Assembly: GCA_021209875.1 (NCBI GenBank) | Contig: JAGYVD010000006.1 | Location: 3,472,001 to 3,536,000, forward strand | DNA from: Rosellinia necatrix | Taxonomy: Eukaryota; Ascomycota; Sordariomycetes; Xylariales; Xylariaceae | Direction: 5' to 3' | DNA length: 64,000 bases | Shown: piece by piece, positions 50,801-61,530 of the stretch | Position numbering within the stretch: the first letter of the stretch is position 1 | Layout of the letters: every line of letters starts with the position of its first letter | The notes under the pieces: generated by a model | Told to the model about the DNA's origin: nothing | Seen by the model: only the letters and a program-made list of their open reading frames with translations | Databases searched by the model: none | Made by a program: the position numbers and the translations under genes

Positions 50801-53800
50801 TCGCAAATATCGAGGGTCAATGCAAAAGGCCAAAACTCTACATTCGTCGGCCTTTATATGGATAAATCAGTTACCGCGCTGGTCTCGATGTTAGCCATCT
50901 TGAAATCGGGTTTAGCTTTCATGCCCCTTAGCCCAGGTCAACCGATTGCGCGAGTCAAGTCCCTGTTAGAAGCCGCGGGTGCGATGCTCACACTGACATC
51001 GCCGGACCGTTTGGAAGCGTTGTCTAGCTCATTACCCGAGTGCTCCATTCTCTCAGTAGACCTAAAGTCTTTATCACGGGGGCCCATTAGCGCCAATACC
51101 AACCCTATAACATACGATAGCTTCTCTCCAGCTTACCTCCTATACACATCAGGTACAACAGGAAAGCCTAAGGGTGTCGTTATTGATCACGGAGCTTGGC
51201 TAAATGCCATTACATCTCAATCTGCTTTCTTTTCGCTGAGCCGGAAGACTCGCATGCTCCAGTTCAGTAATTTCACATTCGATGTGAGCCTGTTTGAAAT
51301 CTTTTGCACACTTGCTTCGGGTGGCTGTGTTTGCATACCTTCGGAGGCTGAGAGGATGAACGATCTCGACGGCTTCGTTCAATCGATGAGCATTAACTCT
51401 CTCTCCCTAACGCCCACTGTCGCACGACTTTTGAACGCCGATGAGATGCGTAATATCGATCTGATTGTCTTCGCTGGAGAGGCTTTAACCCAAGCCGATA
51501 TCGATAGCTGGACGTGTCCGGGCCGGCGACTAGTTAACGCATACGGCCCGACTGAGGCCTGCATATACGCAACTGCAAGGGACATTTCTGAGAGTGGACA
51601 TATGAAGAAAGCCACAAATATTGGCAGGCCGCTTGGCACTGATGCATGGGTTGTGAGCCCATTCACGGATACACTTTGCCCCATTGGCGGAATCGGCGAG
51701 CTTTGCATAGGAGGTAACCAGCTAGCCCGAGGGTATCACGGTGACTCTGAGACAACGAAGAAAGCCTTCACAGACCATATAGTCGCCAACATACCGCATT
51801 GGGAACATAGACGGCGGTTATATCGCACTGGTGACTTGGTTCGGTTCGAGTCTGACGGAACGGTTGATTTCCTCGGACGGCGGGACGCACAAGTCAAGCT
51901 TCGAGGGCAACGAATTTCTCTTGCTGAAATAGAAGAACACGTCCAGGAATGCATGAAAGCAAATGTCGAATTCCGCCACGCTACAGTTCAATTATACAAG
52001 GGGGCTAGCACTACTCCTGGCGTCTCTATTGAGCCATCTCTAGTAGCTTTCTTGGTCATGGACATCGAGTTCGATCATAAAGTTGACGGTGTTGGGTGCA
52101 CTTATATGAGCACAAGCGAAGACGCCGAGGTCTCTAGCCTTACGACGGATCTCCGGAAGAATTTGCGCAGTGCCTTGCCCGACTATATGGTGCCGTCGAT
52201 ATTCATTGCACTCGAACGTCTTCCGACCAACGCCTCGGGGAAGCTTGATCGGCAGTTCATCGAACAATGCCTGCAAGGTTTTAAACCCGCATCGCAAAAC
52301 CGAGCATCTCTCAACTCAACCCCCTTGACTCCCCCACAGGAAGTCATGAAAGAGTGGTGGGTGCGCGTGCTTGGGATAGAGCCCGGGTCCATCTCAACCG
52401 ACAGCGACTTCTTCGCATTCGGTGGTAATTCTCTGTCGGGCATTAAGCTAGTCAGTTTGGCCCGCTCTTGCGGCCAAGCTCTTTCATACGAGAGCGTGCT
52501 CTTGAACCCGGTCCTCTCTGATATGGCCGCTTGCGTTACCACCGCGGTCACTAAATCCGGAGCGGCATCGCTCAAAGCACAGAGGATGAAGCCATTTGGA
52601 CTTCTCTCGAATCATGACACTAAGACTGTCTTTGAAGACACTTTACCACAATATGGAATTGACCCAAAAGATGTTGAAGACATATATCCGGCTATACCTT
52701 TCCAGGAGGCTGCGATAGCCCTAGCAGCACGAGACCGCAACATCTACATCATGATTTTAACAATGAAGGTTCCAGCAGCGGATCTGGAGCTACTTAAAGA
52801 ATCTTGGGCATCCGCATTTGCCGAGTTTGAGCTTCTCCGAGCACGAATCATACCAAAACCACGCCACAACGGATCTTATCAAATTCTCATGAAGAATCGC
52901 GGCCTGGTATGGAATGAGATGCCCAGCGTACAAGCATTCGTCGACCACGTCTATGACTCACAGGACTATGGCCAACCACTAGTGCGAATAGGCCTAGTCA
53001 AACCTCAGGATGAGAATGGTGCGGTCACCGTCTTGTTTGGTGCGTCGCACGCGGTCTACGATGGGTATTCTTTATCGATGATGTGGCCGAAATTATTCCC
53101 TGCTTCGTTGCCACTCGCGGATACCACGGAACCCCCCAAGCCAACGCCGTTCAAGGAGTTCATCAATTACCAGATGGGCCTTGACGTCGAGAAGGCAAAA
53201 TCCTACTGGCGCAAGCGGCTGGCTGGCTTCGGCAGTACTCGCTTCCCGCCGCCGCCGCCGCCCAGCGAAAAGCATCACGTCACGGCCCTCCGCAAATCAG
53301 TGCATCACAGGTTCCGCGTCCCCGCCGCCAAGGAATCGGGGGGCCTCGGCGCGACGCCGGCGGTCATCGCGCAGGCGGCCTGGGCGCTCACGGTCAGCCA
53401 TCTCACGGCGAACCGCGACACGCTGTTCCGCATCATCCTGACGGGGCGCGACGTCGCGGCGGAGGCGGTGCCGGGCATCGAGACGGTCGCGGGGCCCACG
53501 GCCACCATCGTCCCCTGCCGGACGGCCGTCGACTACGACGCGAGCGTGGCAAGCATGCTATCGGGCCTGAAGCGGGACAACCTGGAGGCCGCGCGCGCGG
53601 CGCACCTCGGGCTCGAGCGGATCTCGCGGCTCGGCGGGGACTGCCGGCGCGCGTGCGAGATGGTCAGCAACTTCAACTTCAACTTCCACGCGGCGACGGA
53701 GGAGCCCGGCGCCGCCGCGCAGGAGGAGGACGAGGGCGCGCTGTACAGGCCCAAGATGGTCGTCGGCCCCGACGGCTTCTCGTCCAACTGCCTCATGGCC

Positions 53801-54361
53801 GAGCTCACGCCCCTCGCCGGCAGCACCGACCTGCTGGTCGCCGTCAACTACGACCCCGCGTACGTGGGCGAGGCCCAGGCGCCGCAGATCATGGACGCCT
53901 TCGTCGGCATCCTGGCGAGGCTGTTCGCCGCAGACCCCGCGACCCCCGTGCGCGAAATCTCAACCATGCGCGACACCCCCTGGACGTCAGCAGCAGCAGC
54001 AGCAGCAGCAGGGTTCCCCCAATGCCAAGGCGCTGCGGAGAAGCGCATGTCAGCCCACGACGACGATGAGCCCCTCTCGCCCACCGAGAAACTCCTCGCC
54101 GGCGTCTGGCGAAAGGTGCTGGCAAGCGACGACAACGGCAACGGCAACGGCAACGACGACGACGACGACGACGAGGAGGAGGAAGGACCCGCGCTGCGCC
54201 GGTCGACCGATTTCTTCGCCGACCTGGGCGGGAACTCGCTGGCGGCCACGCGGCTCCGCGCCGAGCTGCGGCGGGCGGGGCTCGCGCTCCGCGTCCCCGA
54301 AATGTTCAGCCACCCGACGCTCGGCGCGATGGCGGGCGCCCTGCTGCCCAGAAGCCGCTAA
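41833..54361 (+). CDS. Nonribosomal peptide synthetase, A-T-E-C-A-T-C-A-T-C-T, 4140 residues
   Basis: Exons 41833-43323 and 43430-54361; the intron lies inside A1 and joins in phase. The first ATG in frame is 41833. Approximate order: degenerate C-like leader (1-200), A1 (215-720; TSGSTGTPK), T1 (LGGDS, 763), E (824-1274; HHIVVDLVSW, EGHGREPW), C2 (1307-1754), A2 (1764-2315; TSGTTGKPK), T2 (2373), C3 (2454-2900; HHAVYDG), A3 (2917-3440), T3 (3491), C4 (3567-4007), T4 (4092). There is no fourth A and no thioesterase. Module 1 should give a D-residue. Nine-position pocket codes I read: A1 DMANLAVIV, A2 DAGGCAMIA, A3 DVFSVAAIY. A poly-Asp/Glu insert precedes T4. The start A-T-E resembles HC-toxin and apicidin synthetases, which have four modules. 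Confidence 0.95.
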
Positions 54362-55116
54362 CAAACACCGACGCTGACACCAACGCTGACACCGACGCTG
54401 ATGCTGATGCTGACCGCCGCGCCTCGGTAGTTGCCGCTCGAGATTAGCGACCCGCGCCGTCGGGTCGGTCCGGGGGGGGGTGAGGGGGCGCCAAAACCGG
54501 CAGTTGGGAAAAAAAATTAAATAACATGTTCTCCAACCCCGTAAACCGTAAGAGGGCAGCGTATCGGGTGGTTCGGAAAAAGTGTGCCCTGTTTGTTTTT
54601 AGGTCCTCCCCCTAACCCCCATGCGTGATTAATAATGTCACCAACGACACATGCCAAGGCTTGTTGGGATTTTTTTTTTGGGGGGGGGGTCGCTCGAGGG
54701 GGGAATGTCTGTCTTGTTCGGGTCGCTGGGGGAGTATTGTTTTCTTAAGAATATTGTTCGATCTGAGGTTTTTTGTTTGTTTTTTTTGTTTTTATTTTTT
54801 GAATTCCATTTTGATAGCGTATCTATAGGAATTTTTCACAATATCATTTAAAAAAAAAAAAGTATGTTTTGTTTTTACTGTATTATATCACTATGTTTAT
54901 AGCCGTGGGTGTCCCTCTATATCATGCTCGCCGCGCTCCCCTGCCCATTTCCTGCGGGGTCTAATCGCTTTGTATGCTGTGTATTCTTATCATGGCTCAT
55001 AAAAAAATAAAAAATAAAAAAAGAATGCGCGCCCTCAACCTTCTTTAGGCGTTATGGACGAGTTTTGGGTCGTTGTCGTGAACCCTCCCAAGTGATGCCC
55101 CCTATACTATACTATC
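54362..55116. other. Convergent spacer, NRPS / bANK gene
   Basis: A short repeated GACGCTGAC/ACGCTGACACC-like stretch follows the NRPS stop (54368-54413), then G-, T- and A-runs. No gene supported. Confidence 0.55.
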
Positions 55117-56405
55117 TCAGTCGCGCCCGATGTTCACGTCGGCCCCGTACTCCAGCAGGATCTTCAGGGCGTCCATGCGCTGGAGGCTGACGGCGAGGTG
55201 CAGGGCCGTCATGTTCCGCGAGTCCCGCGCGTCGACGCAGCGCCGAAGGAGGTTCGTCGCGCCGGCATTCCCCTTCGCGGGCTGGTCGCTGCGCGCGCAG
55301 CGCTCGAGGATCGCCCGGATGATGGCCTCGCTGCCCACCTCGACGGCCATGTGGAGCGGCCCGTCGCCCGCGGAGTTGGTCTTGAGTATGTTGGCGCCGA
55401 GACCCAGCAGCGCGCAGGTGGCGCCGGCGTCGCCCTGCTGGATGCACTGGTGGAGCGGCGTGTTGCCGTGCGAGTCGGGGATGTCGATCTTGGCCCCGGC
55501 CGCCACGAGCATCTTGGCCATCTCGAAGTTCCCCAGCGAGATGGCGGTGAACAGCGGACTACATGATTCGCCGGCGACGGTGAGGCTGAGGAGGCCCGAG
55601 GACGGGGGCTTCTGGGTTTGCCGGATGAGCTCTCTCGTCGAGACCGTGGTGTCTATTGACGATGGCGTTCTGGGGGCCGTCGAGGGAACTGATGACGATG
55701 ATGACGATGATGATCCCTGTACGGCGGATTTGGGTGTTGCCGGCAATGGTGATGATGATGAGGATGGTTCCGTGATATCTTGACCTTCGCCGGTGGTGCT
55801 CATATTTCTCGTTTCATGGGGGAGCGGTGTGGAGGCCGGGGATGGAAATATCACACCAGCACCAGGCGTTTCCTTTGCCCTTATCAGATCTAGCTGCGCC
55901 AGTTCTGGGTCTATATAATCTGTATGAATCGGTGACCCTGCGGGTGACGGCCCGAAATCCGTGAGGCTCAACTCGTGCTCAAAGTTCAGCCCGAAATCTA
56001 ACGAAGGGTCCAGGGCCACCTCTATGCCCTCCGTTTCCATCCTTCTGAGCCGGAGGGTGTCATCGTTCCCCAACTCATCACTCGTGGCGCCAATGAATGC
56101 ATCCCCAAGTACTAGCCTTGGTGAGCCCACGGGCGACGTGGGACGAGTTGGCGCAGCCCCAATTGGTAGTATCCGCTCTCCGCTGTCCTGGAGTCGAAGA
56201 TGCTGCCTATCGAGCAAGATTGCCCTCGCCAGCTCTAGCCGTATCTTCTGTCGGGTTCCTTGTACATGTGAGAATTCCAATGCCGGAGATCCGATATTAG
56301 TTATCAAGAGGACTTACGATATTTCTTCTGTGCCGCTCGATTCTGTGCCTTTCGGCGCTCGTTCGTATCTACTAGACTTCCCATTTCCTCTGGAGACGTG
56401 GTCAT
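55117..56405 (-). CDS. bZIP-basic-region plus ankyrin (bANK) transcription factor, ToxE/Aps2-like cluster regulator
   Basis: Exons on the minus strand: 56405-56318 and 56258-55117, 409 residues. The 59-base intron splits the DNA-binding region; joined it reads ERRKAQNRAAQKKYR then TRQKIRLE, a bZIP basic region (residues ~15-38) with no heptad leucine zipper after it. A Ser/Pro/Asp-rich middle follows. The C-terminal ~150 residues hold about four ankyrin repeats (SPLFTAISLGNFEMAKML; GNTPLHQCIQQGD; GDGPLHMAVEVGS; MTALHLAVSLQRMDALKIL). Basic region plus ankyrins without a zipper is the hallmark of ToxE and Aps2, the specific activators of the HC-toxin and apicidin clusters. It probably activates this cluster from the nucleus. 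Confidence 0.9.
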
Positions 56406-57505
56406 CTTCTTCACTCTAGGCGTTGTCTATCTCACTGATTGATTTGGAGACGAGATCAGGATACCTCCTCGGTTGCTTTGAATACAAATACCTACAATAG
56501 CCCAGTAGAGCTTTCCCTCACAGGACGTCTAATCGAGAGTCGACTGCCACGACCTGACGAAAGCCCGAGACTAGGTTAGATCAGGGCCTAAATGGCCCCA
56601 GAGCTACCTTACACCAGAGGAAGCGGACCCTTCAGGATTGTCACTGAGCCGAGCTTCTCCAACCCTGTCCTACATGGGACGATAGAGAATAGTGTACGTC
56701 CTCATCCCAATGTAGAAGGATTTTCGTAGAACGTACAAGTGTTCCCAGCGTTCACATCGCACTGTTATTTCCTCATATTAGTCCTATGTGAGGTGCTGCT
56801 GCATACATGCGACGCTGACATCGGCGTCCACCACTCCCAGGCGGTCAGACTTTGGTCTAAAAGATGACGGTATATTCATCCATCCGTAGCAACTAGACTT
56901 CAGGCAGATAAGTTATGTAGCCTACAGCTAGTGCGATACGGCGACTATACTTTTGTGATACCAACCTTGTCATGATCAGGGATCTAACTCCACATACCCA
57001 GATGAGTGGAACCTGGGGTGTAATCCTAGAGGGGAGCCTGGCTAGTCAGGGGTAGCTCGCATAATCCGTGGCTTCCAGGTCTGCATCCCGTCGTAAATTT
57101 ACTCCACGTTGCCCGAGGTGCCGCAACTTTTGAGCTCCCTCGCCTCGTGGAAACGATGATATCTCTTGGCATTCCTTCGATCCTCGACCAAAAAAAAAAA
57201 AAAATTGAAAAATTCCACAGAAATTCTCATCCTTGTCCCAGTATGATATAACAAGGGGTCACTATATCTACAAGTACTACGTAGATATATTGATGCCTCC
57301 AAAGTTGCGTACAAGGGTATTCGTCTACTTGCGTAATTCGCCGGCGTGATTATTGCATCTTTGGAGTTTACGGTAGTGCCGGGAATAAAATAGATATATA
57401 TTACGTACTTCCTGTCCCAGCGTCACCAATGCGCTCTGTGAAATACATGATCCTCACCGACGGACATAAGGCCCGGAATTGAGATACGAGGGACTGGAGG
57501 ATGTT
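56406..57505. other. Intergenic, upstream of the bANK gene
   Basis: About 1.1 kb, AT-rich toward 57.2 kb, one A-run. No coding signal and no exact TGACGTGA copy. Confidence 0.45.
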
Positions 57506-58343
57506 CTATTCCATACAGCCGCGCACATACTCGAGGCCACTCTTAATAGCGTAATCTATGCTGTCGTCACCATATCCGCCCTCGCTCTTACTAGCGCCGC
57601 CTCCGCCTCCGGAGAATGCGAAGCCAGCCGATCTCAATACGTCCTCCGGGGGCACAGTCCTCCTCCCTGCCTTGAATACGTACTTGGTGACCATGACGGC
57701 GAAGACAGATTTCCGGTACTTGTCATCCTTCAGAACCGCGGATGGGGAGCCGAGAACATCAATTTCGGCTGGAAGCCTAACCCCCCGACTTGAGGAAGTA
57801 CGTCACCACATATAAGGACTGATCATTCCAGGCCAAAATCCGTGACGATACCGTGTATGCTTGGAAGGGTCGGATCTCTTGGCGGAACTTGCATGCCACC
57901 CCGGCCAGGATAAAAATGGATGGCCCAGTAGTGGCAAGACCCTCGCTGAGCAGCTTGGTCAGAAGCGCCGCACGGTTGTTGTCAGCATCCAGGAAGAAAG
58001 TGCTGTTAGACTTGTGAAGGTTGATGTCCAGATCGGTAATGGTGACTCGGGAGCCGGTGGCGTAATGCTTGAACAGGGTCGCAGATTCAGTGGGGGGGTT
58101 TGCGACGGGGGCGTCCGAGCACGCTTTAGCACCCCGCGTGCGAAACCTAGGCTTCAAGAGCCGATACAACGACGGGAGCGTATGCAGTGTATGGTAGAAC
58201 GGAATAGATTTTAGATTCGCTGCGGCGAAAATAAGAGCGACAACGCCGAGGAGCGGGGGTCGCCCAGGGTGCACTTCGTGCCGAATTGCTAATGAAGTCC
58301 ATCGTGATTAAGGATACAGCAGTCTTACACGTAAGAGGCGCAT
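57506..58343 (-). CDS. Them6-like (4HBT-fold) acyl thioesterase family protein
   Basis: The core reads DLDINLHKSNSTFFLDADNN, the typical Asp-x-N-x-H-x-N-S block of Them6-type hotdog proteins, followed by FRQEIRPFQAYTVSSRILAW and, in the last exon, YRKSVFAVMVTKYVFKAG with a GRRTVPPEDVL end. Exons proposed on the minus strand: 58343-58331, 58288-57782 and 57718-57506. The first, 13-base exon is only a candidate. An N-terminal hydrophobic segment suggests membrane association. The join to the last exon is one base off, next to a run of six G (minus strand; 57781-57786). Such proteins occur in several fungal clusters; here it might release the fatty acyl chain or a CoA thioester, which is speculative. 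Confidence 0.65.
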
Positions 58344-59984
58344 AAGAGGCGCATGGGAAGGCAGGGCCGACGAAAGCACGACCAGGTAGAGATGAAAGAG
58401 CGTGGTGCAGCGAGGAATTCCGGTTTGCATCTATGCCCGGCTCCATGTCAAGACGCGACGGCGATATAATTACCGTCTCTACACGTCAGCAGCACATCAT
58501 CTAGCTATTATCAGCAGTACATCATCTAGCCTGGGCTGAGCTCAGGTACACACTCGTCAACTTGAACGATGAGAACTCAACAACCAAATGGGATTTGAAT
58601 AAGTAAAACACGACATAGTTAGAGACTATCCCAAGCCAAGGCGAATATGGAATTCATTATTCTACGTTATCAAGCATGTGATAATTACCATGTGATAATT
58701 GCCAAGTAGACTGCTTGTCTGCCCATCTGCTCGAGCAAGAGGCGTTGGCCTATACCAGTCCTCTGGTGCATTCGTCAACTAAAATCAGCAAATTATCAGC
58801 AAATTTGACAGGTCTACTTACCATGCTCAATTGGTAAATTACCCAATTGCAGCATGTTATAGCCCACCTACCATACAATCACACGGTGGGCCGCGGACGG
58901 CGTCATAGGCCCTTCGGACTTTCGTGTGAGGAAAACTTTGTCAGCAGAACTAAGGAAAGCATGGACAGGGGTTGTTTATAGAATATGTGCTAGATTGTAA
59001 GGTTTCGTCAGTTAAACTATGCGCCTTACCTCATTAGGCCCCTTGAGCCAGGGTGTCCAGTCGGATGATCTATATCTAACTACCCTCCAACAAAATAACA
59101 CTAGTTGCTTGATTAGTGGGAAAAAACAAAAACAAAAGGCTTTTCTGTCTGGCTGGATTGTCATCGGAAATAGAGTTTCAAGCTAATGCAACTATGTCGG
59201 ATGGAGAGTAAAGATCATCCAAGTACTACGTAGATAAAAAAGACCCTGTATGCGCAGCGAATGTTCAGTAACCAATAAATAAAGAGTTAGTTATAGAGAA
59301 AGTAATAGTGCATGGAGATAAAGTACCGGTCTACAGCGATACTATGATACTGATACTGTTAAGATGTTAAGCTACTGGCATTTTACTATAAACCAGCCCA
59401 GTGATATACTAACAACACGATTGATAGTAATAACATAAACCGTACATAGACATTCAACCATTTTAATAATAGTTAAGTCATTTTCAAACTTAATTATGCT
59501 CATAAAAATGATTAGTCGGGATAAAAAGTTGCCATGGTTGAACTATTCATTTTACCCTCTTGGGTCTAGTGGTCCAGGGTGTTTGGTCAGTTGATGTATG
59601 GGTTTCCGATATTGCTGCATTGCCCCGTCGACTTTTTCGTAGTACGTACATAATTAGCTGACGTGAGTACCGCTAACGCCACTAAAATATAACGTCAGAT
59701 CCACTAGATTCAGTCACATACTCTAGTTAGTTACCTGTCGGCCTGCTCGGAACTGTGACGAGGTGCTATGGTTATTGTGGTTTATTGATAGATCTTCATG
59801 AAATAGGTGCACCATTAATTGGATAGAATCGTTTTAACCACTCTCTTCTCACTGAGCGCCGTGCTCCTAAAACACACACCTGTTATACTGCAGTATCGTC
59901 TTCCCATTATAGGTGTTGTGTCACAGCTGCCACTATGTCTACCTCCAAATTTAGCCCCAAACAAACCTCTATACCACCACCTAA
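58344..59984. other. Intergenic, thioesterase / aminotransferase divergent promoters
   Basis: About 1.6 kb, AT-rich, no gene supported. Short direct repeats (ACATCATCTAGC twice near 58.5 kb; CATGTGATAATT twice near 58.68 kb). ACACGTCA at 58491 matches the cluster motif at 7 of 8 bases, about 150 bases upstream of the thioesterase start. An exact copy lies at 59659. Confidence 0.5.
59659..59666 (+). promoter_or_regulatory. TGACGTGA motif, candidate bANK regulator site
   Basis: Exact TGACGTGA about 330-430 bases upstream of the first recognisable aminotransferase exon. Flanking bases extend the match to the 30854 copy to ten (CTCACGTCAG when inverted). Confidence 0.5.
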
Positions 59985-61530
59985 TCCCAATTACGGCACG
60001 TAAGCCTGCGCTACTCGCTTGGGACGCTCAAAACTAACAACGTTGACCTTGAAGAATGGGGTGTCTACGACAGCAAGAAGAACAATGGTAAGTTCGACAC
60101 TGAAATATTTCCAAAACACTCAACTTCCTGGGCCTTGGGTTGTCAATGTCGATGTCTGTCGAATGGGCGGCTAACGAGCGTATATGATAGTGGCGGGCCA
60201 CGTTATCTGCACATTTACACCGGAGAATGGCTGGTCGAAGCCCGAGTTTGTAGAAAGTCCCTATCTACGCGTACACGGTTTGGCACCAGGATTACATTAT
60301 GGTACGTCTGTGGCGAGAAGCGCCGCCGATGGCCCCGGTCCCCGACACTAACGGGTGACTAAACAGGTCAACAAGTCTATGAAGGGCTTCAAGGTGGGTT
60401 TAAAAAACGCCACTAATCAGAAATGGAAATGCCGTGTTCTGACGACATCCCAGCTCGAAGGACGATGGACAACGACGTCCTGATCTTCCGTGCCCGCGCC
60501 AATGCCAGGCGGATGGCCAAATCAGCAGTCGCGGTCTCCATGCCTCCTGTGCCCGAGGACCTGTTCCTCGACTGCGTCCACATGGCCGTGGCGCTGAATG
60601 CCGAATACTTGCCCCCCGCCGATTTTGCGGGCAGCCTCTACATCCGGCCGGCGCAGTTTGGCTCGGGTTGCCAGATCGGTCTGGAGCCCCCTGATGAATT
60701 CCAGTTTGTCGTGTTTGTGCAGCCTCACATCGCATTCCACGGGCACGGCGCATTGCGCGCCTTAGTGGCCGAGGACTTCGATCGTGCGGCCACCCGGGGC
60801 ACAGGCAGCGTGAAAGTGGGTGGGAATTATGCTCCGGTTATTCGGTATGTTAAGTCTCCTGTGCCCTGGTCACTGAAACGGGTAGGGAAGTCCAGTCCCC
60901 GAAAGCTAACGCGCTCGCAGTAAGTATCCGCCATGTAACCACTTAGTATATGGGGTATTGACGTGATGCAGGCTGGTCCAGGGAGGCGAAATCAGACACG
61001 AAAGGCGGCTGGGGGGTGTTACTGCATGTGGACAGCAAGACCCAGACTTATATTGACGAGTTTAGCACGTCCGGCTTCATTGGAATACAAGGTAAACCAC
61101 AGGGCGTCGAGGGCCGCCCTAAAGTGGTCATCGCAGATAGTCCCGCGGCGATACAGAGCATCACTTCAGACTCTGTTGCTGAGTTAGCAAGGTCACTCGG
61201 CTGGGATGTCGAGAAGCGATTGGTAGAGACCCCGGTTTAGCGCTACCCCCATGTGCGACTTCACCGACATGTTGCTGACGAAATGCACGTCGACAGGTCA
61301 AACTAGATGAGCTCGCTACCTTTACAGAAGTGCTTGCGGTAGGAACCGCTGCTGGCCTGGTGGCCGTTTCTGCCATTCGCCACAACTCGAGAGACTGCAC
61401 TTGGGACTTCCCCTCCGACATGCCTTATTACCAGAAGCTGAAAGACACGTTGAAGGGAATCCAGTGCGGCACGGCTAAGGACCCCTTTGGATGGTGCGAG
61501 TCTCTGAGATATCACGAATTTGTACGCTAA
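59985..61530 (+). CDS. Branched-chain amino acid aminotransferase-like enzyme (PLP fold type IV), ToxF/Aps4-like
   Basis: Exons proposed: within 59985-60087 (5' end unresolved), 60191-60301, 60367-60393, 60454-60844, 60982-61222 and 61297-61530, phases consistent. Blocks: [55 protein letters not shown]-type [30 protein letters not shown] with the PLP Lys, [30 protein letters not shown] and the FGWCESL end. It transfers an amino group to a 2-oxo acid. In HC-toxin and apicidin clusters a homologue makes the long-chain 2-amino acid from the oxidised fatty acid. No methionine start is visible in the first exon; a candidate ATG at 59937 is in another frame. Confidence 0.85.
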
